Assembly (NCBI RefSeq): GCF_037577855.1
Contig: NZ_JBAKFX010000039.1
Coordinates: forward strand, 1-38,717
Origin: Dethiothermospora halolimnae
Lineage (GTDB): Bacteria > Bacillota > Clostridia > Tissierellales > VENL01
Direction of reading: 5' to 3'
Length of the DNA stretch: 38,717 nt
Part shown: positions 16,546 through 24,108 of the stretch, in pieces
How positions within the stretch are numbered: the stretch's first letter is position 1
How the letters are laid out: every line of letters starts with the position of its first letter
Program-made: the position numbers and the translations under genes
The notes under the pieces: model-generated
The model's input: only the letters and a program-made list of their open reading frames with translations
Databases searched by the model: none
What the model was told of the DNA's origin: nothing

Positions 16546-16722
16546 ATTGTAAATTTTAAGTTTTAAATTGTAAATTAAAAGGAAAATCAAGGTCCAAGAC
16601 TTTAAGGGATCACATGTGAAAAATTATCTTTATTGCATTTACATTTAGTTCATATTTTCATCACATTTGCATGCTATTATATTCATATAGAGAAACTTAA
16701 GTCCCCCATTTAAACCTCCATT

Positions 16723-16764
16723 TATATAAAAAGACTTTACAAATATCATATTTGTAAAGTCTTT
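16723..16764 (-). terminator. Terminator of the fatty acid transporter gene
   Basis: AAAGACTTTACAAATA and TATTTGTAAAGTCTTT form a perfect 16-bp stem with loop TGA. On the minus strand it is followed by TTTATATAAAT. Between it and the hcp terminator nothing else is visible. Confidence 0.85.
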
Positions 16765-16776
16765 CGTGCTTTATAA

Positions 16777-18132
16777 CTAAAATATTAGGAATCCTGCCAC
16801 TATTATAAGTCCACCTATCAATAAATCCATAACGCAAAATCCCATTATGTCCCTAGCATTTAATCCTGCTATGCCTAGGGCTGGTAGTGCCCAAAATGGT
16901 TGTATCATATTGGTCCATGCATCTCCCCATGATATAGCCATGGCTGTTTTAGCTGCTGAAACTTGTAAATCTAAACCAGCTGGCATCATAATAGGTGCTT
17001 GAACTGCCCATTGTCCTCCCCCTGAAGGAACAAAGAAATTTACTATCCCAGCACTTAAAAATGAAAATACAGGTAAAGTGGTTTGATTTGAAATACTTAC
17101 AAAACCATTTGATATAACACCTGCTAGACATTTTCCTGTTTCTGGATTTATTCCCTTCATCATTCCCATAATACCTGCATAAAAGGGAAATTGAAGTACT
17201 ATTCCAGATGTCCCCTTAACTGCATTAAAAACTGCCTCTATATATCTTTTCGGTGTTCCATGTAGTATTATCCCTACAAATAAAAATATAAAGTTAACAA
17301 AGTTTAAGGTTAGTTTGAAACCATTATCCTTAAAGTAAAGCACTATGGCCATTACACCCATTATAGATAATAGTATCGTGAATACTCTACTGTTTTCCAT
17401 CTTTTCTGCTGGCGTCATAGCTTTAGTAGCCGTTAGCTCTTCCTTTGCCTCTTGCTCTAATAATTCTGGATCTATAGATATAGTATCCTCTTTTTTAGGA
17501 TGCATTGCCCTATTTATAAGGGGGATAATTATAAGTATTGCCACCACTATAAAAATATTTAATGGTGAAAATATGGTTTCTGTTGTAGGAATGGCTTCTG
17601 TTACAGCATTCATTGTTTCATTGGCTAGTTTATCCCCACCTGATGCAAGTTTTAAAGGTATGGACCCTGAAAAACCTCCATGCCAAACTAAAAAACCAGA
17701 ATAAGCAGAGGCTATAAGTAGTCTATAGTCAACCCCTTTTACCTTTTTAGCAATCTCTTTAGCAAATAATGCTCCAATAATTAATCCAAATCCCCAGTTA
17801 ATCCAACATGCTATTATGCCAACCAATGTTACTAGATATATGGCTTGAGTAGGCTTTTTAGGTATACTTGCCAGTTTTCCTAAGCCTTTTTTAAATACTG
17901 GAGCTGTAGCCATGGCATTACCAGTTACAAGTACTAATACCATCTGCATGGAAAATCCCAACAACTCCCAAAACCCATTGTTCCAATGACCTATCATATC
18001 TGTTAATCCTTGTCCTGTTACAAATATCCCTAAAAGTAAAACAATAAAGGTTAAAATAACAGCAAATAAAAAGGCATCTGGCAGAAATCTCTGGACCACT
18101 GCCACACAACCATTGGTAATTTTTTTAAACAT
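16777..18132 (-). CDS. atoE: Short-chain fatty acid transporter, AtoE family
   Basis: This is a 451-aa integral membrane protein with about eleven hydrophobic helices. Family signatures are visible: RFLPDAFLFAVILT at the start, GHWNNGFWELLGFSMQM, the charged turn AIYLVTLVGIIACWINWGFG, FLVWHGGFSGSIPL, and near the end VPSGGGQWAVQAPIMMPA plus WTNMIQPFWALPALGIA. The family imports short-chain fatty acids such as acetoacetate or butyrate. In a fermenter it could also release them; the direction cannot be read from the sequence. The central loop (about 205-245) is charged and cytoplasmic. It has no acyl-CoA transferase genes beside it, unlike the E. coli ato operon. The ribosome-binding site is AAGGGGGAATAAG. 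Confidence 0.93.
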   Translation of the reverse strand: MFKKITNGCVAVVQRFLPDAFLFAVILTFIVLLLGIFVTGQGLTDMIGHWNNGFWELLGFSMQMVLVLVTGNAMATAPVFKKGLGKLASIPKKPTQAIYLVTLVGIIACWINWGFGLIIGALFAKEIAKKVKGVDYRLLIASAYSGFLVWHGGFSGSIPLKLASGGDKLANETMNAVTEAIPTTETIFSPLNIFIVVAILIIIPLINRAMHPKKEDTISIDPELLEQEAKEELTATKAMTPAEKMENSRVFTILLSIMGVMAIVLYFKDNGFKLTLNFVNFIFLFVGIILHGTPKRYIEAVFNAVKGTSGIVLQFPFYAGIMGMMKGINPETGKCLAGVISNGFVSISNQTTLPVFSFLSAGIVNFFVPSGGGQWAVQAPIMMPAGLDLQVSAAKTAMAISWGDAWTNMIQPFWALPALGIAGLNARDIMGFCVMDLLIGGLIIVAGFLIF

Positions 18133-18165
18133 TCTTATTCCCCCTTATGTATTTTGTGATATACT

Positions 18166-18197
18166 TCAAAGATCTTTATAAAATAAAGATTCTTTGA
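18166..18197 (-). promoter_or_regulatory. Imperfect inverted repeat upstream of atoE
   Basis: TCAAAGATCTTTAT and ATAAAGATTCTTTGA form a long imperfect palindrome 33 nt before the atoE start. It may be an operator or a leader hairpin. The remaining divergent gap to 18486 is very AT-rich and shows no gene. Confidence 0.4.
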
Positions 18198-18486
18198 TGA
18201 CATTATTTAGATTAAATCGTTATACATAACTATAGGTTTTAATATGTTTATTATAATTAAATAATATAAAAGTATCTAATTTAAAATATATTGTTTTACT
18301 TTTATAGATATGACTTTAAATATTTTCTCAATATTATATATTATTTCTATATTTTATTTTTAATCCCTTTATTTTCTTTTTGTTTTATAGATGTTATATA
18401 ACAAAATATCATTGATATGTAATATATGGTATAATTATAACTGAAATATTTTTAAAGTAAAATTAATACTGAGGGAGGCTATATAT

Positions 18487-19254
18487 ATGAAATTAATATG
18501 GGGACTGGTATTAACACTCTTTATATCTTTTTATTTAGGAAGTATTGATTATAATATAGATAGTTTTTCAATAAATAAAAAGGAAATCCATGGTATAATA
18601 CTGAAACCTGTTAATGAGAAAAAAGGTAGCTATTATATAACTAATCAAGAGTATAGAAAGAATAATATAAAAATAAACTACCCTAAAATTACTAACCTTA
18701 ATGATGCTAAAAGACAAAACACAATTAACACTCTACTAAAAGATGAAGCCTTAAAAATAATTGATTATTATGATACTATAGAAAAAAAGTTAACTTTGGA
18801 AATAAACTATACTATTAAACTAAAAACAAATAATTTATTAAGTATTGCATACTCTGGTTTAGGATACGTTAAAGGGGCTGCATACCCTAACAATCATTTC
18901 TACACAACCAATATAGATATTAATAACGGGAATAGATTGAGATTAAAAGATATTATAGAAATAGATGATGAATTGATAAAGAAAATTCAGAAAGGGAATT
19001 TTAAAGCACCTAAAAATAGACGTACTATAATTTTAAATAAACTTGATTCTAAAAACACACTGAAAAATTTTTCGAAATCAGACTCACTAGCCAATATTAC
19101 TGAAGGAAGGGATAATTATATCTTCACCTATCTAACACCTTCTTCTCTGGGTATAAGTATTAATGTTATCCATGCCCTTGGTGATCATATAGAGTTTGAA
19201 ATAGACTATCAACATATATTAGAAAATATAAAGCTAAAATATCTTAAACCTTAA
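18487..19254 (+). CDS. Exported DUF4163/DUF3298-like protein
   Basis: The protein is 255 aa. An N-terminal hydrophobic segment (about 3-20) acts as signal peptide; there is no lipobox cysteine. Residues about 55-150 resemble DUF4163 (the N-terminal domain of PdaC and of RsiV): INYPKITNLNDAKRQNTINTL, LSIAYSGLGYVKGAAYPNNHFYTTNID. Residues about 155-245 resemble DUF3298: LRLKDIIEIDDELIKKI and a late FEIDYQHILENI. In B. subtilis RsiV this pair of domains binds lysozyme, and in PdaC it precedes a deacetylase. Here no catalytic domain and no anti-sigma part are attached, so the role is open; peptidoglycan or muramidase binding is a guess. The ribosome-binding site is GGGAGG. Confidence 0.8.
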   Translation: MKLIWGLVLTLFISFYLGSIDYNIDSFSINKKEIHGIILKPVNEKKGSYYITNQEYRKNNIKINYPKITNLNDAKRQNTINTLLKDEALKIIDYYDTIEKKLTLEINYTIKLKTNNLLSIAYSGLGYVKGAAYPNNHFYTTNIDINNGNRLRLKDIIEIDDELIKKIQKGNFKAPKNRRTIILNKLDSKNTLKNFSKSDSLANITEGRDNYIFTYLTPSSLGISINVIHALGDHIEFEIDYQHILENIKLKYLKP

Positions 19255-19294
19255 AAAGGTGATAGTGATAAAAACTTTTATCACTATCACCTTT
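19255..19294. terminator. Bidirectional terminator between the DUF4163 gene and mutS2
   Basis: AAAGGTGATAGTGATAAAA and TTTTATCACTATCACCTTT form a perfect 19-bp stem directly after the stop of the plus-strand gene and 17 nt beyond the end of mutS2. Confidence 0.85.
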
Positions 19295-19310
19295 CAATTA
19301 TTTAAGTTCA

Positions 19311-21251
19311 CTAAAATTCTCTTCTATCTCTTTTTATCTGATTTACTTCATCGATTTTTTCCTTTACTTCGTCTAGATCTTTAAACCTTCCTTTAGCCAT
19401 TTCTTTCTCTAACTTTCTTTCATCCCATGTTATAAATATCTGGTCTAAATCATATCCTTCGGGATAAAGAACTTCTCTTTTTAGATGAAGCTTTAGTCTT
19501 TTTTCATTGACCTTTATAAACTTATTATCAACTAATACACTTAAGTTATTAAATTCATCTACTGCCTTATATACTACTCCCCTTTTATTATTATCCAATA
19601 ATATAACTGAATCCCCTTTTCTAAACTTTTCTTTTTTAATATCCTTCTTCACCTTATTTTCTTTATTAATTCTTCTTTTAAAAACCACATCTTTTATGTC
19701 AAAATGGATATCATCCTCTTCTCTGCTATTTATATATTTTTCAGCTAAGCTTAACACACTGTCTTTCATTCCCATCTTTTTAGAAATCCATAGAGCATTT
19801 GATGTCCCAGCTTTTCCTATTATTAACCTATATAGGGGTGCCAATGTTTCAGGATCAAAGGCCATACACCCGTTTTCAAAGCCTTTATGTTTATTAGCAA
19901 AGTCTTTTATTTCTCCATAGTGGGTAGTTGCCACAGTGATGCTTCCCTGTTTATAAAGTTCATGTAAGATGGCAGCTGCTAAACCAGCCCCTTCTCTTGG
20001 GTCAGTTCCTGTTCCTATTTCATCAAATAATACTAAACTAGAGTACTTTGCCTTATTCATGATGTTAATGATATTCTCTATATGACCAGAAAAGGTACTT
20101 AATGATTGTTCTATACTTTGTTTATCTCCAATATCCACTAATATTCTATCAAATATACATATCTCTGTACCTTCTTTAGCAGGAACATGTATCCCTGACT
20201 GAGCCAATAGAGTTAAAAGTCCTATGGTTTTTAAAGCTATAGTTTTTCCTCCAGTATTTGGGCCAGTTATTATCAATGTTCTATATTCCTTTCCTATTTT
20301 GAAGTCAAGGGGTGTAACATCCCCTTCTAATAATGGGTGTCTTCCTTCAATTATATCAATGTAATCTTCTTCATTTAAAATAGGTTCTATGGCATCTATT
20401 TCTAGAGCATATTTTGCCTTTGCAAATATAAGATCATATTCAGCCATCAATTCTATATTTAATTTTATCTCCTTTATATACAGGTCTATATAGCCTGTTA
20501 CCGTAGATAATATCTGATATTCTTCTATTTCTTCATCATTATCAAGGCTTAGCATTTCTTGGGATAATTTTCCCAAAGCCTTTGGTTCTATAAAAGCGGT
20601 GGAACCGGTGGCTGATATTTCAACTACATTTCCTTCAACTAAATTTTTATATGTTGCTTTTATTGGTAACACATACTTTCCCCTTCGCTTACTTACAAAG
20701 CTATCTTGTAGATACTTTTTATACTTTGGAGAATTTAACATTCCATTCACTTTTTTTTCTATCTTTTCTTCTAATATCATCTTCTTTCTTCTAATCTTTG
20801 ATAAAGTATTACTTGCCTTGGAACTAACTCTACTCCCTTCAATAGAAGAATTAATTTCATCTTCTATATCCTTAAATTCAGACAAAACACTACTATAGCC
20901 ACTTAATGTAGAAGCTATAAAATCCTGCTTCATCATAAAGCTCTTCATTTTTCTAGATGCCCTTAAAAAGTCTGATACTTTATTAAGCTCTGATGGTTTT
21001 AATATAATGCCCTTTTCTATTTTGCTTATTATATCCTCTATATCATGAAGCCCTTGAAGAGGTGGCAATCCAGAAGTATTTATAATCTTTTTAGCCTCTG
21101 TTGTATCATTTAATTTTTTCTTAATAACATCAATGTTTGTATTAGGTGTAATCTTATCTACTAATTTTTTCCCTAAATGACTTACTGTAAATTCTTTAAT
21201 GTTTTCCTTTACCTTATGATATTCTAATGTTCTCATTGTTTCTAAATTCAC
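19311..21251 (-). CDS. mutS2: MutS2-family ATPase lacking the C-terminal Smr domain
   Basis: The protein is 646 aa, against about 780 in typical MutS2. The N-terminal core and clamp (1-300) contain the MutS2 marks YHKVKENI, ISATGSTAFIEP and EGRHPLL. The ATPase has Walker A TGPNTGGKT (329-337), Walker B LVLFDE (406-411), TGTDPREGAG and TTHYGEIKDFA (442-452). A KOW-like beta segment lies near 545-590, and the chain ends NQIKRDRREF with no Smr nuclease domain. MutS2 acts on branched DNA and stalled or collided ribosomes; without Smr, cleavage by this copy is unlikely. The start is GTG at 21251 after AGGAGGTATATTA. It may be a paralogue of a full-length MutS2 elsewhere. The stop is followed at once by a strong terminator, so the short end looks genuine. 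Confidence 0.9.
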   Translation of the reverse strand: MNLETMRTLEYHKVKENIKEFTVSHLGKKLVDKITPNTNIDVIKKKLNDTTEAKKIINTSGLPPLQGLHDIEDIISKIEKGIILKPSELNKVSDFLRASRKMKSFMMKQDFIASTLSGYSSVLSEFKDIEDEINSSIEGSRVSSKASNTLSKIRRKKMILEEKIEKKVNGMLNSPKYKKYLQDSFVSKRRGKYVLPIKATYKNLVEGNVVEISATGSTAFIEPKALGKLSQEMLSLDNDEEIEEYQILSTVTGYIDLYIKEIKLNIELMAEYDLIFAKAKYALEIDAIEPILNEEDYIDIIEGRHPLLEGDVTPLDFKIGKEYRTLIITGPNTGGKTIALKTIGLLTLLAQSGIHVPAKEGTEICIFDRILVDIGDKQSIEQSLSTFSGHIENIINIMNKAKYSSLVLFDEIGTGTDPREGAGLAAAILHELYKQGSITVATTHYGEIKDFANKHKGFENGCMAFDPETLAPLYRLIIGKAGTSNALWISKKMGMKDSVLSLAEKYINSREEDDIHFDIKDVVFKRRINKENKVKKDIKKEKFRKGDSVILLDNNKRGVVYKAVDEFNNLSVLVDNKFIKVNEKRLKLHLKREVLYPEGYDLDQIFITWDERKLEKEMAKGRFKDLDEVKEKIDEVNQIKRDRREF

Positions 21252-21343
21252 TAATATACCTCCTATTTTAAAGTCAAAAGGAGATACTTTCCGTACTTAA
21301 TTCCCTTTATATTACATTCTATCTGATTTATAAGAGTTTTTGG

Positions 21344-21375
21344 GTATAAAAAAACCGTAGATAAGCATCTACGGT
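21344..21375 (-). terminator. Intrinsic terminator of the structured RNA upstream of mutS2
   Basis: ACCGTAGAT and ATCTACGGT with a 4-nt loop are followed on the minus strand by TTTTTTTATA. It lies about 100 nt before the mutS2 start, so it either ends an independent RNA or acts as an attenuator for mutS2. Confidence 0.85.
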
Positions 21376-21591
21376 AATATATACATCCCATCATTTTATA
21401 AAACGACATTAAGACATAGAGCCACCAATTGTGGACTTATGTGGGTATTTATATATGCTTATTCTTCTTTAAGGAAATTAGGTACAACAAAGATAAGGGT
21501 CTCCCCTCCTGACTTTGATACTTAATTTCTTATTAACTTTGATTAAAGAAGAATAACCTCACTCATAAAAATACCTCACTTTATTATCGTT
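21347..21591 (-). ncRNA. Structured non-coding RNA, about 245 nt, family not recognised
   Basis: A consensus promoter (21598-21626) and a terminator (21344-21375) frame this segment. Read on the minus strand it folds as a long rod. GTG(A)GGTATTT pairs with AAATACCCAC; then after an internal loop the perfect 14-bp TTATTCTTCTTTAA/TTAAAGAAGAATAA; then GAAATTA/TAATTTC after a one-sided 13-nt bulge; then CAAAG/CTTTG under a purine-rich apex, AGGAGGGGAGACCC. A second hairpin (CCAC-AATT-GGTGG inside CATA/TATG) and the terminator follow. The rod with internal bulges recalls 6S RNA, but the extra 3' hairpins do not. A very short frame, ATG to TAA, encodes MSEVILL near the 5' end and could be a leader peptide. 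It is not a tRNA, tmRNA, SRP RNA or a riboswitch class I know. Confidence 0.6.
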
Positions 21592-21597
21592 ATATAT

Positions 21598-21626
21598 ATT
21601 ATATTGCTATTTTTTTACTTTGTCAA
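21598..21626 (-). promoter_or_regulatory. Consensus sigma-A promoter for the structured RNA
   Basis: On the minus strand, TTGACA (21621-21626), a 17-nt spacer and TATAAT (21598-21603) match the consensus exactly. Transcription would start near 21590. It lies 8 nt beyond the last degenerate CRISPR repeat. Confidence 0.85.
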
Positions 21627-21634
21627 CTGAAGAG

Positions 21635-23812
21635 ACTTTTATTCCTTATAGGTAGTCTATAAACCTAATAAGTTCCGAAGGGGTACTATTAAATATGATG
21701 AAAGTTTCAATTCCTTATAGGTAGTCTATAAACTTGGAATACCTATAAAAGATGGTGATGACATAAAAATAAGTTTCAATTCCTCATAGGTAGTCTATAA
21801 ACAGTAAAAAGGTTCAAAGTTATATAGAAGATATAACTGTGTTTCAATTCCTCATAGGTAGTCTATAAACGAATGAAACTTGGGAAGAAGGTTATAAAGC
21901 TTTAGAAAGTTTCAATTCCTCATAGGTAGTCTATAAACCAATAGCTATCCTTGAAGAAGACATAGTGATGGAAGAGTTTCAATTCCTCATAGGTAGTCTA
22001 TAAACTTCTATGTTGTACTGTATCTACTTCCTTTAGTGCTTTGTTTCAATTCCTCATAGGTAGTCTATAAACGGTTAGAGATTATGACCTACTACTAGTA
22101 GTGTCAGAGAAGTTTCAATTCCTCATAGGTAGTCTATAAACTTCTCTACTACGTAAGTCAACCCGTTAGAATAACTATCGTTTCAATTCCTCATAGGTAG
22201 TCTATAAACTAATATTCTTGAACCTAAAGGAATATTTTCACCTTTGTTTCAATTCCTCATAGGTAGTCTATAAACAATTGCTTGAAATGAAAAAGAATGA
22301 AAGTTTGATAAAGTTTCAATTCCTCATAGGTAGTCTATAAACTAAATTAGAGATTATACCATCTTCAAAGATGGTGAAGTTTCAATTCCTCATAGGTAGT
22401 CTATAAACTCAACTTTAAGGCTCAATACATCATGGAAAAAAAGTTTCAATTCCTCATAGGTAGTCTATAAACAGCTATATGCACTAAGAGAGGAAATATT
22501 CAGCATTAAGTTTCAATTCCTCATAGGTAGTCTATAAACTATGAACCACGTTATTTCAAAGTAGGTGATCATCTGAGTTTCAATTCCTCATAGGTAGTCT
22601 ATAAACGGTTTTAAAAATTGCACATTTGAGAATTTCAAGGTAGAGTTTCAATTCCTCATAGGTAGTCTATAAACGGATGATATGTCAGAACTATCTAAAC
22701 CTTCTGTTATAGTTTCAATTCCTCATAGGTAGTCTATAAACTAACCCCCAAAGCTCAGACAGTACTGAGAATAACGATGTTTCAATTCCTCATAGGTAGT
22801 CTATAAACCCCTAGCCGCCACAACATCACTCGGAGTTCTATTATCGTTTCAATTCCTCATAGGTAGTCTATAAACACTCCTTTTAATTTTTTAACTTAAA
22901 ACCCTAATTTTAGTTTCAATTCCTCATAGGTAGTCTATAAACTATTAAGTTTCTAGACAGGAAAGATGGACAAGCTGAGTTTCAATTCCTCATAGGTAGT
23001 CTATAAACGTTCCTATTGAATATCTAACACCGTTCTTATAACAAGGTTTCAATTCCTCATAGGTAGTCTATAAACGTAAATGCAAAATCAAACGATATTA
23101 TATGGACTACATTGTTTCAATTCCTCATAGGTAGTCTATAAACACATACAAAAACAAGGTGGAGAGTGTCAGCTATTTTGGTTTCAATTCCTCATAGGTA
23201 GTCTATAAACGATAGTGCCATAGGTCACCAATCAACAGCTGATATAATGAGTTTCAATTCCTCATAGGTAGTCTATAAACAGATATACCAAAGGTTATGA
23301 GTTATGAGTATATTAGATGTTTCAATTCCTCATAGGTAGTCTATAAACATTGTACTTAATCCATTGTAATTACTATGTTAGAGTAGTTTCAATTCCTCAT
23401 AGGTAGTCTATAAACGTTTTCATATGCAGTATTTTATTAAAGATAAAAAGTTTCAATTCCTCATAGGTAGTCTATAAACAGATTTTTTTCAGTTGCTATG
23501 CCTATTACATTCGTGTTTCAATTCCTCATAGGTAGTCTATAAACGCTACTAGATATGGAACAGAGAATGACCAAAAGAGTGCGTTTCAATTCCTCATAGG
23601 TAGTCTATAAACTTATGGTCGCTATACTAGAGCATACCCTCTTATAACGTTTCAATTCCTCATAGGTAGTCTATAAACTATTATCTAGTGCATGGAATAC
23701 TAAGGGATATGATATGTTTCAATTCCTCATAGGTAGTCTATAAACGGTGCCAACTCTATAGCAATAAGCGACAAAGATACTAGTTTCAATTCCTCATAGG
23801 TAGTCTATAAAC
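21635..23812 (-). CRISPR. CRISPR array 1: 33 repeats of 30 bp, 32 spacers
   Basis: Read on the minus strand, the 30-bp repeat begins GTTTATAGAC and ends ATTGAAAC, the usual 8-nt crRNA 5' handle. Spacers are about 34-40 nt. Three signs give minus-strand transcription: the handle, a consensus promoter in the leader at the right end, and a decayed repeat (4 mismatches) at the left, distal end (21635-21664). The two distal repeats have T in CC(T/C)ATAGG (plus strand: CCTTATAGG); all others have C. The repeat is shared with array 2. The array lies directly downstream of the type III-D operon and shares its strand. No spacer matching another part of this window was noticed by eye, but that was not a systematic comparison. 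Confidence 0.98.
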
Positions 23813-23934
23813 CCATTACACATATTGATATTACCACATCCATTCCTTATTGTCAATTTTTCCTAGAACCCTTTAATTCCTACTATATTACTATGGCTTT
23901 ACCAATAGAAGCATTGATATTAAGCCATTTACAC
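23813..23934 (-). promoter_or_regulatory. CRISPR leader 1
   Basis: AT-rich leader directly upstream of the first repeat of array 1. It is clearly homologous to the leader of array 2 (34456-34580), sharing for example ATTGTCAATTTTTCCTA and the stretch around the promoter. A 61-codon open frame on the plus strand inside it is not a gene. Confidence 0.85.
23828..23856 (-). promoter_or_regulatory. Promoter of CRISPR array 1
   Basis: On the minus strand, TTGACA (23851-23856), a 17-nt spacer and TAATAT (23828-23833), placing the start of transcription just before the first repeat. Confidence 0.8.
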
Positions 23935-23996
23935 AAAAAAATAAAGTGTCGTCGACCTCCCGGGGTTTTTGCACTACCTAGGGTCGACGACACTTT
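23935..23996 (-). terminator. Long hairpin terminator between the cas operon and leader 1
   Basis: AAAGTGTCGTCGACC and GGTCGACGACACTTT form a perfect 15-bp stem around a loop containing CCCGGGG. On the minus strand the stem is followed by ATTTTTTTG. Nearly the same element precedes leader 2 at 34581-34641. It insulates the array promoter from the cas operon. Confidence 0.85.
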
Positions 23997-24108
23997 GAAA
24001 TTTGATTTTGAAACTATATATTATTATATAAATTCCTTAGATTATTTAGTTTTAAATTATTTACTGACATTTATATAAATAATACTAAAACAAAACAACT
24101 TAATATAA

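Noticed and set aside
16949..17131. Minus-strand frame inside atoE
   Set aside because: It is an out-of-frame shadow of the transporter gene with no start signal.
21347..21591. The structured RNA as a tracrRNA
   Set aside because: There is no Cas9 or Cas12 here, type III does not use tracrRNA, and no anti-repeat to the CRISPR repeat is present in it.
21347..21591. Firm assignment of the structured RNA as 6S RNA
   Set aside because: The rod fits partly, but the central bulge is one-sided and extra 3' hairpins exist. A covariance-model search is needed to decide.
21635..23812. Plus-strand transcription of the arrays
   Set aside because: The ATTGAAAC handle, consensus promoters at the right ends and decayed repeats at the left ends all indicate the minus strand.
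23893..24078. 61-codon plus-strand frame in the CRISPR leader region
   Set aside because: It runs through the leader and the terminator hairpin, has no ribosome-binding site, and is antisense to the leader.
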